Shown in pieces: positions 11,365 to 21,999 of a stretch of DNA of 64,000 nucleotides (its first letter is position 1; each line of letters starts with the position of its first letter). Location: positions 340,336 through 404,335 of the forward strand of contig CAJQUW010009011.1 of NCBI GenBank assembly GCA_907163375.1, written 5' to 3'. Both the position numbers and the translations under genes were made by a program. The DNA comes from Prostheceraeus crozeri. Lineage: Eukaryota > Platyhelminthes > Polycladida > Euryleptidae. The notes beneath the pieces were generated by a model. The model saw nothing but the letters and a program-made list of their open reading frames with translations, made no database searches and was not told the origin of the DNA.

Positions 11365-11965
11365 ATAAGGTTCTGACTGCATCAGGTCCATCCCATGCAG
11401 GTAAAGCTGTTTTCACTCTGAATTTGCTAGATAAGAGAAAAGAGTTGTTTAGGGAACCTATCAATCGAGTGATTTGGTGTTATGGCATCTATCAACCGTC
11501 ACTCTTTCAGGAATTGCAACTTCGTAACTTTATTCGAAATGAAGGAATTATTCCGGGGGGTAAGATAGATTCCAATGATGTCGTTGTATTGGATGATCTA
11601 TTGAAGGAAAGCAAGAATTCTAAGGATGTTACAGATATGTTCACTCGCGTAGCACATCAGATGCTTCATAATCTACATCAGGCAAAATTTGTTTCTTGAT
11701 GGGAAAGAAGCCCGCACACGAAACCTGAATACACATGCTATTATGCTATTTTTAAGAATCCACGAGATAGAAGTCAATTTGAAATTTTCGCGCAACAAGT
11801 TGCGCCAAGCGGTTCAAAAGCCTTGATTGAAATTTTTCATATCTCACCAACCATATCTCACTGTGAATGATAGAGGTGAAATCATTTCAGATGATAATGA
11901 AATTATGAACGCTTTACGTTATGAAGACTTGATTCAGTAGGCAACACGCAGAAAGCGCCGTCAAG
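11365..11965 (+). pseudogene. Polinton part: packaging ATPase (A32/FtsK-like)
   Basis: A P-loop-like stretch near 11,365-11,405 precedes a region encoding LDKRKELFREPINRVIWCYG and then DVVVLDDLL, a hydrophobic Walker B with two acids, followed by a helical region (DVTDMFTRVAHQ). This arrangement fits the genome-packaging ATPase of Polintons. The region downstream to about 11,965 continues its C-terminal part. It is broken in more than one place. Confidence 0.6.
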
Positions 11966-12500
11966 GCTATGTCCCACCTGGTTGGTCCTACTTTCTTATA
12001 CTATTGAAAAAGCACAATGTTCCAAATTTTGCTTTGAATAATGAAAGATTGAAAGAACTTGATTCTATTTCAGCAGTTGATGCCACCTCATCTACTTCAC
12101 AGGTTAAGAGTAAAATTAAAATGTTAAGAAATTGGTTTAAGAGATCACCTTCTACATCCCTTCCCACATCCCTCAAGCAAACAAGGGGAAGAGAAAGTCA
12201 AAAGTCAAAAGTTGTTTATTTCCAAAAACATTGGAAAACAATATTACAATGTTGAGGTATATACTCGTATATTGGTTGAATATATTCCAATACAGCGTAC
12301 GGTCAGTGCTATAGAAAACAGAATTAAGCAGATCAGGTAGGAGAGGAATCAATAATTGAGCATTTATTTAGATTTCAGATTCTTTAGATCTTCAGATTCT
12401 TCAGATTGTTTTAGAGAACAACGTAGAAGAACTCCTCCAAAGAAATACATGTTCTCAGACTATTAATATGAAGCAGATGTGCTGCTTACCATGTAATGAG
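11966..12500 (+). pseudogene. Polinton part: unrecognised basic protein plus possible short insertion
   Basis: 12,004-12,180 encodes a basic, serine-rich stretch (RNWFKRSPSTSLPTSLKQ). It may be the end of the ATPase region or a separate small gene. From about 12,195 the sequence changes to low-complexity AT-rich DNA with repeats such as gtcaaaagtcaaaag and cagattctt, which may be a short insertion. No family assigned. Confidence 0.3.
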
Positions 12501-12537
12501 CCGCCGGAGGTGAATGTAACTGTAACTTGTACTTGCT

Positions 12538-14915
12538 GTGCCAGCTCTCACAATGAGACTCCTAAGCAATGTAAACGCAAATCCCATAAATCCTGTGGTT
12601 GTTGTAAATGCAAAAAGGCAAGAAACCAAAAACATGAGAAGGAGAAAGAGTCAGTCGTCATCGGATGAACTTTTAAAGTCAATATATTATGATGTAAAAC
12701 AGCCAGCAGGATTTGCATCTACAAAGAAATTGTCAAAAAGGAGCGGTCTTCCACACTCACAAGTTAAACAATGGCTAAAGGGTAAAGCTGCATGTACACT
12801 CCACAAACAAGCGAAAAAGCAGTTCCAGACCCGTCATGATATTGCTCATGACATTGATGGACAGTGGCTAGCAGATTTGTGTGACGTTGCCTCTATTTCA
12901 AAACATAACTCGGGACACAGTTTTATCTTAACCATAATTGATATTTTCTCACGTTATGCGTGGGCTCAACCTTTAAAAACTAAGAAAGGTAAACGAGTAG
13001 CAAAGGCATTCCAGTCAATTTTCCGAGAGGGTCGTATTCCAAAGAGAATTCAGAGTGATCAAGGAAAAGAGTTCGAAAATCAGCATGTGGGAAGATTATT
13101 TGAGAGATATTACATTGAGTTGTTTAGTGTAAAGAGTGCTTATAAGGCTGCACTAGCTGAACATTTTGGTCGCGCATTAAACAGTCGCTTGTGGTGACAT
13201 TTCACTGCCAACTTGACACAAAATTGGACAAAGGTTCTAAGATACGCTTTATGCCTACAATCACTCTATTCATAGTTCTATTGGACTCAGACCAGCGGAT
13301 GTTAATGCTGACAACGTAGATAGAGTGCGTGAAACATTCCAACGCAAGCGTAATAATGCAAAAAGTGATGTGAAAATAGGTGATAAAGTTCGCATATCAA
13401 AAGTAAAGAGCGTTTTTGCCAAAGGTTATCTCCAAGAAATTTTCACAGTTTCAAGTATCAATAAGAAAGACTCCCCAACAACTTACAAGTTGAGGGATTA
13501 CGATAGTGAAGAAATCGATGGTAGCTTTTATCGTGATGTAGTGATGCAAATGGAAAATTTTTCATTTTTTTCAAATTTTTCCGGAAAACTTTCCAGTGGA
13601 AAATTTTGAAATCTATTTTTCAGTAATTGACGTTTTTGCCTTTATTTTGGAGTCCTCTTGTAGTCTCTTGAAAAGACTGTAATATTCAAAGGCCGAAAAC
13701 TTCTCTATCATCCCTTCATGTTAACTTTTGGAACCATCAACTGCACCCCTTCAATGTCTATTTCAGATCTTTCCAAATAAATTTCAGACATTAAATGGAT
13801 TTCACATTTCTCTAGTTGAATTTCAGATATCTGTCAGAAACTCAACTTTGAAAGGATTCTAAATTCAACTGGAGAATCTCCAATTCATCTTGAAATGTCT
13901 GAAATTCATTTAAGTAGATCTGAAATCGATTTGGAACCATCTGAACCATCTTAGCTAGAAATGGAAGAGGTGTAGTTTGTCCTCAGCGAGGATATCGGAC
14001 AATATTCGAGAAGTTAGATGCTATCATAGATATTCTTCTCCTGATCACGGATATCTTTAGTTTTCAAATATCTCACGAGCTTACAGTCTTTATATATCTT
14101 CCATTTGCTCGCTCGATCATGTATAATGCTGTGCTGGACTGTGTGCTTGTGCTTCACATGTTCATCAACGCATGGAGAATTTGTATCATTACAATCAAGA
14201 AAGCATAATAAAGCTTAACTTTCAAGCTATAAACAAACTCCCAATTTCACATTTCATGAAATTATACCCCATTGTAAAGGAAAAAAATTCATGTTATCTC
14301 AACAGGTGTCTGTGTTATAGTACTAAACAATGCCAACAAATTGCCACAAGCCACTGATGGCAAAGGAATGCTCAAAAATCCGCGGACGAGACTCGTATTC
14401 TACGATCGTTTCAATCGAAATGATATGATGAAATCAAGAGCTTTAGAACAATTCTATTGATGTGTCAATGACTCGGCTGTGGTAGAAAACGCAAAAATTA
14501 TATCACAAAAATTGAAAATTTTCCATTTTTCAAGATTGCTTTATTCGAAATAATTATCAAAATCAGCAGTTTTAGACCCATTCTATTGGTGTGTAGCTGC
14601 CTCGGCTGTGGAAGCGGTCAAAGTATAGGGTTTATCACCAAAAATCATAACTTTCAAAATTTTCCAAAATTTTCCGATTTTTTCCAATATTTTCCATGGA
14701 AAATTTTGATTTAAAATTTTCCGGAAAATTTTCATCACTGTCGTGATGTGATTGAGTTGGTCACTCAAAGTGAAACATATGTAGTAGAGAAAATCATTCG
14801 ATGTAAAAAACGACGAGGTGAAGAATGGTGTCTTGTTAAATGGGTTGGCTATCCTTCAAGTATGAACTCTTCGATGCGTTGTGCAGACATACTTCATCTA
14901 CGCGATCGTCAGTGA
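12538..14915 (+). pseudogene. Polinton part: integrase with chromodomain, split by a hAT MITE
   Basis: An N-terminal basic and helix-turn-helix-like region (LSKRSGLPHSQVKQWLKG) leads into the retroviral-type integrase core: first acid in WLADLCDV, second in IQSDQGKEFEN, third probably in AEHFGR. An SH3-like C-terminal segment follows (IGDKVRISK, YKLRDYDSEEIDG, 13,375-13,530). The hAT MITE at 13,539-14,740 then interrupts it. Beyond the MITE (about 14,780-14,900) lies a chromodomain-like block (EEWCLVKWVGYPSS). Integrase plus chromodomain is the known Polinton arrangement. Broken. Confidence 0.8.
13539..14740. mobile_element. hAT-type MITE, copy 1 (1,202 bp)
   Basis: It is flanked by the 8-bp direct repeat tcgtgatg (13,531-13,538 and 14,741-14,748). 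The left end is TAGTGATGCAAATGGAAAA. The right end, reversed, is CAGTGATGAAAATTTTCCGG. An 8-bp duplication and a (C/T)AGTG end are hallmarks of hAT transposons. The terminal 100-200 bp at each end are rich in ttttcc/ggaaaa words. It encodes no transposase, so it is non-autonomous. A second copy lies at 60,249-61,476 in the other orientation. It splits the Polinton integrase. Confidence 0.85.
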
Positions 14916-14955
14916 TTTATGCAAAGATATAACTTTTAATGTCAAGGTCTAAGTT

Positions 14956-15400
14956 ATGAGTCCGACTGCATCGTTTTATTCACGCCCCTCCTATCTAAGT
15001 GGCGTGGGTGCAATTTACACCTATGCTCGTCGTCAACGTGTAGGTAGCATATTTGGTAGCACCTCTCATTTCTACTGTCGGAAGATCTTTAAGGCGAACT
15101 GTTTTAAATAGTGCTGTTGGCTTTGCTGGTGATGTTGTTAATGATATTGCCAGTGGTAAAAATGTAAAGAGTAGTTTACTAAATCGTGGGAAGGAACGCG
15201 GTTTAAGAACATAACAGCAAACTTTTAATGCTACTCAACAAAAGAAGACACCTAAACGAATGAATGTTAGAAGAAAAAGAAAACAGGGCGGAGTGGTAAG
15301 AAGCGAACTTCAAACAAAACTAAGAAAAGGCATTCACGCAAACGTCGCGCGCGCTCTAATCCTTCATCAAGTGCTAAACGACGACGCTGTCATAACTTCT
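14956..15400 (+). pseudogene. Polinton part: minor virion (pVI-like) protein
   Basis: Begins MSPTASFYSRPSYLSGVGAI and continues with an RRQRVGSIFGS stretch. Further on come a GDVVNDIASGKNVKSSLL-like amphipathic segment and a very basic end (KKTPKRMNVRRKRKQGG). This order of short glycine-rich head, membrane-active-like helix and basic tail, placed directly before the major capsid gene, matches the minor virion protein of Polintons that has been compared with adenovirus pVI. Broken. Confidence 0.5.
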
Positions 15401-15404
15401 AATC

Positions 15405-16686
15405 ATGGAGTGTAAAACTTCAGGCTTTTGTTTGTTTGATCAACAAGCAATACAGACAGATATTCTTAGTTCAAGTATTGTAGATTATCATCCTCGTACA
15501 GCTGAGAATACTGGTCCTATTGAATTTTTTATTCCTGGCGCTAGCAATGACTACATTGATTTGAGTTATGCGATGGTTGATGTGAGGTTTAGAATTCAGC
15601 AAGAAGATGGAACTAAAATTGAAGATGCACATAAAGTTGGTCTGAGCAATTTACCGCTGGCTACATTATTTTGCGATGTTTCTCTAACTATTGGAGAGCA
15701 AAAGGTGGAAGGTGGTCAAAGTGATTATCACTATAGAGCATATTTGAATGCTCTATCACAGTTTCATCCAGCAGCTCACAACAGTCATATGGAAGCAATG
15801 GGATGGTATAGAGATCAAGCAGCACTATTTGATAGTGAGACAAGCACTGGTTTTGTAAAACGATCTGCTTTGATTAAAGATGGTAAAGTATGTCAGCTAT
15901 ATGGTCCACTTAATTTAGACTTCTTCAGACAATCAAAATTCTTACTCTGTAATACCAGTGTGTGACTCAAACTTACATTGAATAAGCCTGAATTTTTGTT
16001 GAATGCATTTGCTTCAGTTGTGAAATTTGAAATTCATGTGGAAGATATTACAGTTTACAGTACATTCGTCGAGTGGTGGTTAATCCAGTTGTAATTAGAG
16101 AGCATGCTGAGGGTCTTAACCGCAACAATGCCATTTATCCCATTCAACATACAAAGCTTCTTACATTACTATTCCTAAAGGTCAAAAGAGTTGTATGAAA
16201 GATGGTGTCTTTCCATCGGAAGCGCCAAAGCTCCTCATGGTAGCAATGGTTGAAAATGATGCATTCAATGGTAATGTCAAGAAGAATCCTTTCAACTTCA
16301 AGCACAACAATGTAAGTGAAATTGCTTTGCGTGTAAATGGTGTTAGTCATACTGGTCCACCCTATAAACCAGATTTTACTTCTTATCAATTTCTGCGTAG
16401 TTATGTTGATTATATGAATGTCTTTGGCTTTTACAACACAGACGATACCAACGGACTCACAACGTAAGAGTTTAAGAATGGATATACTATTTATGCATTT
16501 GATTTGACTGCCGACAGTGATATTAGTGCACCTTATCGTCAAGCTAACGTTCCTCATAATATGCGCTTGGATCTGGAGTTCAGAACAACGCTAACGGAGA
16601 CGATCAACGTATTAATTTATGCAGTCTTTGATTCAAGTATTGAAATAACTAAGCATCGTGACGTGATTCTTCACTATAATCGCTAA
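15405..16686 (+). pseudogene. Polinton part: major capsid protein (double jelly roll)
   Basis: The start at 15,405 (MECKTSGFCLFDQQAIQTDI) leads into TGPIEFFIPGASNDYIDLSY and LFCDVSLTIGEQKVEGG. The C-terminal part ends LRLDLEF-like, then INVLIYAVFDSSIEI and a short basic tail at 16,686. These are the signatures of the double-jelly-roll capsid proteins of Polintons, often annotated in animal genomes as F54H12.2-like. It is broken by several changes. The protease start codon follows at once. Confidence 0.8.
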
Positions 16687-17117
16687 TGGGTTGGTTGAAT
16701 GCTGACAATATTAGGACTAAAGTGCAACGTAATGCAGATGAAGCTACTTTGAAAGCTTTTGATAATGTCTATTCGCTAGATACCTTGCCGACTACAGTAA
16801 AACAATATTCCCTCTTCATTGTATTGAACACTCATTCACAGAATTTAGAAGGTGAGCATTGGAAAGCTATCTTTATTGGAAAAGACAGACGTGGTGAACT
16901 ATTTGACTCTCTTGCTCAACCTCCGAATATACCAACACAGCAGTTGTTGAGAAAACATACTCGTCAATATCATCAAAATGAGAGCATACTGCAACATCCA
17001 CTCTCATCAACTTGTGTTGCTTTCGTATTGTACTTCATTTTAAAACGTTTACATGTACACCAATTTAAATCCGTTATTCAAAAGTTTTCATGTATGAAAT
17101 CCGAAATGAAGATGTAA
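16686..17117 (+). pseudogene. Polinton part: adenain-like maturation protease
   Basis: About 143 residues. The catalytic pattern of the C48/adenain cysteine protease family is visible: histidine in LEGEHWKAIFIG, aspartate in GELFDSLAQPP, and cysteine in SSTCVAFVLYFILKRL. The length and the GEHW and FDS contexts fit Polinton proteases, which are expected to process capsid proteins. It starts next to the capsid stop and is followed by a convergent minus-strand gene. This part looks nearly complete, though no activity is implied. Confidence 0.75.
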
Positions 17118-17263
17118 TCCATCTTCTAATGAAAAGATCATAGACATCGAACAACAACAACTAGGTCCCTTAATGATTGATGTTCGATGTCTGTGGAAAA
17201 GATGATTTGTATGTTCTATAATGATTTGAAATAAAAAACATCATGTTGGAATTAGAATTGTTT

Positions 17264-18354
17264 TTATTCTACAATCCGTTGGTTATGTACATACTCGATT
17301 AGATAGTCTAGGATCGTATCTGCTTGCATTTCAGATTTCAGTCCAGTGGTGATAACTTTACTATTATGAAAGACTGCAACATGTACAGGAAACCAATAGC
17401 TAATGAGAGCCACAGGAAAAAGTTCTGGTTCACAACACAAATTGAAACTGCTGGTATGAATCTTCAAAAACGATGCAGCTTCACTCAATTGAGTAGATAT
17501 CACCATGTTGTCCACAGTGAGATTCGACATCACACACTTCTCCCTCTTCCATATCCGTCGTAGTAGTATCTGTAGCTCTAAGCGCATTAACTGCGCTGAT
17601 GAATGAGAAGGGGCGCCGAGAATCTGTACAGTTCCATTTGGGAAGAGTTCAAGATTCCATAAATTGCTCATCTTCAACGGTAAAGTTTGCGGTCGACCCA
17701 GATAATACTTGCTGTTTGGAATTTGTTTATGTATTGTTGCGAGGTCGATTTTGGTTGTTGTTGTTGTTGTTCTACCCGGCTCCGTCCAGCGGATAGGAGG
17801 CTTCGTATCGAGAAAATACGAAGCGACACACCCAGTAAGCATATTAATGCCTATTGCTGGCGAGGAGTGCCCCGGGGAAGAGATGGCCATTCCGATACCA
17901 CCGCGGTGCTAGCATACACAAGCCAAAGCTATTCACACAGGGTGAACAACATTGACCGGGGGAGGAAGCAACCCCAATGGTCCCACCCAACACCTTGCCT
18001 CCGAATAGGGTGGCGGCCATCGCTGAGGAGACTTTGGAAAGGCATAGCCAGATGTTCCACAGGGGAGGAAGCTCAAAGAGCTTTTCTGCATATCCTAAAA
18101 GCTAAGATTCGCCTGTCAGGATCCCCCGCAACATGAACTTAGAATAGCCACAGAGAAAAGGCAATAAGAAAAAGACATCAAACTGCCAACACCAGAGCAG
18201 CAGTGGCAGAAGGCCCCTTTAAGTCGCCTCTTACGTCACGCAGAGGAACGTCGGTCCTATTCTTTTCAGTCCCGGGAACCGCAGTCCCGGGGATTTTGGT
18301 ATAGAGTCTGATGTGTCGGAGAATGTTGACGATGGTGTAGCGTTGACGTCTCAT
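17264..18354 (-). pseudogene. Polinton part: TATA-binding-protein-like protein, split by a retroposon
   Basis: Minus strand. The second TBP-type repeat is clear at 17,264-17,510: VDNMVISTQL, then EPELFPVALISYW and VAVFHNSKVITTGLKSE. These mirror the EPELFPGLIYR and SGKVVLTGAK signatures of TBP. A first-repeat strand pair, LELFPNGTVQILG, lies near 17,620-17,655. A start-proximal IVNIL...RLYTKI stretch lies at 18,292-18,354, beyond a 536-bp retroposon (17,756-18,291) with a 9-bp target duplication. The two-repeat layout suggests a TBP fold (helix-grip saddle). It lies convergent to the capsid/protease block, inside the Polinton. DNA binding is inferred only from family resemblance. Confidence 0.68.
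17756..18291 (-). mobile_element. 536-bp retroposon with (AAC)n tail
   Basis: It is bounded by the 9-bp direct repeat gattttggt (17,747-17,755 and 18,292-18,300). Read on the minus strand it ends gggtagaacaacaacaac, an (AAC)n tail, and begins near ccccgggactgcggttcccg. A tail plus target-site duplication marks target-primed retroposition. No RT is encoded. It is either a SINE or the 3' end of a LINE, and I could not place the family. Short open frames through it on both strands look spurious. Confidence 0.7.
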
Positions 18355-19080
18355 GATGAAGAAATGAGTAAATAGAGCGATGTATCTTCCTTTTATACTT
18401 TTTCTAACTACCTTGATAAAATGTGAAGCCGATAGAAAGTTGTGAATGATAGGTTTGAATTCGCTGTTAAGTCGCAACCATATGCGATTTCCTATGCGTG
18501 AATGTTTTTTCATATAGAAGTATTTCAAGTCCTTCATAATATAATTTGGAGACTGAAAATGTCGATATGATAAAGCCAATACTCTTCTCACATTTCCAGC
18601 ACAATCTTCTAAACATACGTTTCGTTCATGATCAATCTCAATATATTGTAGGAAATCCAATTTCCAAGTCTTCATGATGGAGTGTGACATTGTGTTGAAG
18701 ATGGTGTCTGATTAAGATTTGCGTAGGAATGTGATGAACTCGCGACGAATGAATGACATAATGGAGCGATGTATACATTTTTTATTCTTTTCCCAATTGC
18801 ATTTGCGAAGTGAGAAATAGATGGAGAGATGAGAATGATAGATTTGAATTTCATTTCTGTGATGTTAAAGCTAAACTTCATTACCCAAGGAGATGAATTT
18901 CAACGTTTAAAGTATTTCAAATCCCTCATGATATCATCAAGATTGAAAAATTGTCGTCATGTTAATGTAATTCCTTTCGATGTATTTCCTCAAGAATTCT
19001 TGAAATGAACGTTTCTATCGCGATCAACTTTGATATCCAAAAGGACTTTCCAAAATCCAAGTCTTCGTGATGTTGTGCAA
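18355..19080 (-). pseudogene. Polinton part: duplicated unknown segment upstream of the TBP-like gene
   Basis: 18,355-18,690 is open on the minus strand (from MSHSIMKTWKLDFLQYIEID; YIMKDLKYFYMKK further on). The neighbouring 18,700-19,080 is a diverged copy: both contain gagcgatgtat, gaatgatag(a/g)tttgaat, aagtatttcaa and tc(c)aagtcttc in the same order. This is an old tandem duplication. No family recognised. Confidence 0.4.
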
Positions 19081-19104
19081 ATTGGCAATGTATAGATCAC
19101 CGAA

Positions 19105-20502
19105 ATGAAAATGTCATTCTATCATGTTTTGCCTAGCAATGTAGCAACAAATAGATTTGTTGGTAATCGAGCTGCTACCTATTCTACTCCCGATGATAAT
19201 ACACAACAGTTGAATGGAAAGTGGGAAGTAGGCGTCACTCAACTCGTTCACAGTCACTGTGTCTAGGCCTATACTTTTGATCATGAAGTGATGACTATTA
19301 ATATGAGATGTACAGATGCCCATCAGTGTGAAGATGGATGTCGACTTTGCATTCCGCAATGGCCGAAGAAAGATTTCTTAACATGTAAAAAATTCGTATT
19401 TGATTTCCAGAATAAAGTATGTAGACACATTGTCGATTTTACTCCCCACAATGAGGAACATGAATATATGCATCATGCAGTTGATAAAGATTGGATTGTT
19501 GCTTTGAGTCCAAGTTTAAGAAATGATTTAGGTTACTTTGCTAGCGGCTTGACAAGCTATGATAATTATAAAGCTAATTACTATCCAAGAGGTTGTAAAA
19601 ATTTAAATTATAAAGAGAAAGCCTATTATGTGAATCTTATTCCGAAAAATGAAAAGACATTGGTGAAGTAGGTTGTGATTAAGGCAAGAAAGACGAGCAT
19701 GACTCCTGAAGCATTATTGAAGAAATTCAATTATCTCCTTCGAGTAGATGGTGAACAAGTGGCAACATTAACTTACAACAAATTGTCTAATCATATCGTA
19801 ATCAGTAAACCAAATGATGATGATCTAGTATTGGTTTGTTCAGAAGATTTTCATCAGTTCTTGCGACATCGTTCTGCAGCTCTTCATGGAAAATCTGATA
19901 TGAGCTATCTGGGATGTAATAGCTCAAATCAATTTGATACAGAATGGATCGTATCTTTATACAGAGATCCTTTAGGTGGTATCTTACATAAAACAAAAGT
20001 GTTGACACCTCACATTATCACTTCAGTGAAATTAGCTATAATTTATTTGAATGAAGTGATTAATGAACAACACTTTTCTGAAAAAGAAGGTGTTCTGTCT
20101 CTTAGTGTAAGTGGGAAAAATATTGACCTGATTATGGACAATACCCCAATGGACATTTTGGGATTTGATCAAAATACTTATAAAAGTGGCACTGTAACAA
20201 AATCTAGCGCGAGCATATCGCTATCGCGTCGTATTAACTATTTTCAGATATATTCCCATATTGGTGAAGATGTACGTGTGGGAGATGTTGAAGCTTCACT
20301 TCTAGCAATGATGCCTTACCAACCAAAAAGCTGCAGCATTCTATCTGATCATACTTTTAAGAAAGTGTAATATACAAACTTGAAATCAAACTATATTCCA
20401 CAAATTGATATTGCAATTTATGACGATGCTGGTACGTTGATTCCTTTTCTTAAAGATGCTGTGACAAGTATCCCACTCCATTTCCGAATGAAGAATTAAT
20501 GC
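19105..20502 (+). pseudogene. Polinton part: penton-like minor capsid protein 1
   Basis: The N-terminus (MSFYHVLPSNVATNRFVGNR, then LNGKWEVGVTQL) matches the LPSN...G(K/E)WEVG head of Polinton penton-like minor capsid proteins. The body includes KKFNYLLRVDGEQVATLTYN, LGFDQNTY, and at the end IPQIDIAIYDDAGTLIPF at about 20,397-20,450. It lies upstream of a second protein with the same head motif. Broken in several places. Confidence 0.6.
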
Positions 20503-20586
20503 AAAAGTGTGGAAATACATTTTTCCAATGTGAATGATATGGAAAGTGAAGATAAGGATTCGTTTCTAATTTAATTATCCAGTAAT

Positions 20587-21999
20587 GCTTCTATGAATAA
20601 ATTTCCCAATGATAAACCATCAGACTATCGAGTAGAATTAAATCGTCTATTACTTCTAGAAGGTGAATGGGAAGTAGGTGTTTCCAGCATTTGTTATGAT
20701 AGTAATATTCAGAATGTGAATGAATTGGAAGAAATGATATTGACTCCTCGCACCCATGATTGAATAACGATGAATAATACATTCATGTTTCCATACAATT
20801 TAACATCAGATGGAAAGTGGAATTATGAATGGAATCAGTTAGAATCAGCTTATTATGGATCATCAGATGAAGATAAAATCATTAAGGCATTCAATAGTGG
20901 TAATGCTCCTATTATGAAAAATGAGGGTCAGAAAGTTTATGACTTTACTATCTATGAATGACACGGGAGACATTTATATCGTTTTCACTCTTTTACTAAA
21001 GGTCCTACATTGAGGGTGGATAATAAATACTATCCATATCTCGGTCTTGGACACAGTCTGTATCTTACATCAATGGCTATTGCAAATGTTGCAAAAATTT
21101 ATTCAAACCGAATAAATAAATATCATTATAAATTTAAATTATTTGATGAAGATGTTGTAGAATGTGAAGAACGCATCATTTTGAAAAAGCGTGGTGTCAA
21201 GCCTTTGTCACTTATTGAGTTAGTAAAACGATGGAATGAAACTGTGGGTAAGAAGTATGGAAAGAAAGTCATGGGTCGGAAGGATAAGCTGGTTATTCAG
21301 AAATATGACAAGCTTAATTTTTATTTCTCTCCAACCTTGTGTCATTTTGTAAGACATGTATCGCCTATTATTGGAAGCGGTATGGTTTATGCTTCTCATG
21401 AATATCACACTAAAGCTGATTCGGTTAATGATGAATGGTGGGTGGACATCAATGGTGATCGCATCAAGAAAATTAACCAATCTTATCAAGAAACTAAAGT
21501 TAGTATCGATGCAATGCCGCGTCCATATAATACAGCTGAAAACTTTATTTATGTAATAAATCCATATATACAACATAAGTTGAAGCAAGTGTTGAAAAGT
21601 AAATTCGATGCAAAGACACATCACATTTCGTTTTCAATTGAAAATCAAAGTGCTGTTCTGAAGCTGGGTGATGACATTCAATGTCAATTGAGTAAAAATT
21701 TGAAAAAACTCTTTGGTTTTTCATTGCTACAAGATAAGTTTTCTACTTCATACACGATTGGTGTAGGAGCACCAATGACATTTGATAAACATGAACAACA
21801 TCTCTACATTCAAAGTGATCTGATTTCACCTATTTCTGTTGGTGAGAAAAAAGAATACATTTTACGTGATTTCATTCAAGATAAAGACGCTTCATATGGA
21901 ATCGTTGAAAAGATGTTCAAACCTATTTTCTACCATCCTGTTATCAAACAAACTATCCGGTCTATTTCTCTCAAAACTACAAATGGTTTACATGAGTGA
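20587..21999 (+). pseudogene. Polinton part: penton-like minor capsid protein 2
   Basis: The head motif is repeated: SMNKFPNDKPSDYRVELN, then LLLEGEWEVGVSSICYD. The longest stretch (21,010-21,999) carries KKLFGFSLLQ, HLYIQSDLISPISVGEKKEY and a terminal KPIFYHPVIKQTIRSISL. These are the late motifs of Polinton penton-like proteins (Y-x-D-L-I ... VG ... F-x-P-x-Y-x-P-V). Two paralogues in tandem suggest gene duplication within this lineage. Broken. Confidence 0.65.

Noticed and set aside
12468-12668. Cysteine-rich frame (SCGCCKCKK)
   Set aside because: It overlaps the start of the integrase frame by about 130 bases and is rich in low-complexity Cys/Lys codons. It cannot be separated from a frame shadow.
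13800-13960. Repeated gaaat(t)tcagat words as a coding or regulatory array
   Set aside because: They lie within the hAT MITE and recur in its second copy, so they are part of that element.
17687-18136. 149-residue plus-strand frame
   Set aside because: It runs from the TBP-like gene into the (AAC)n retroposon; the CCCCC run is the translated tail, so it is not a gene.
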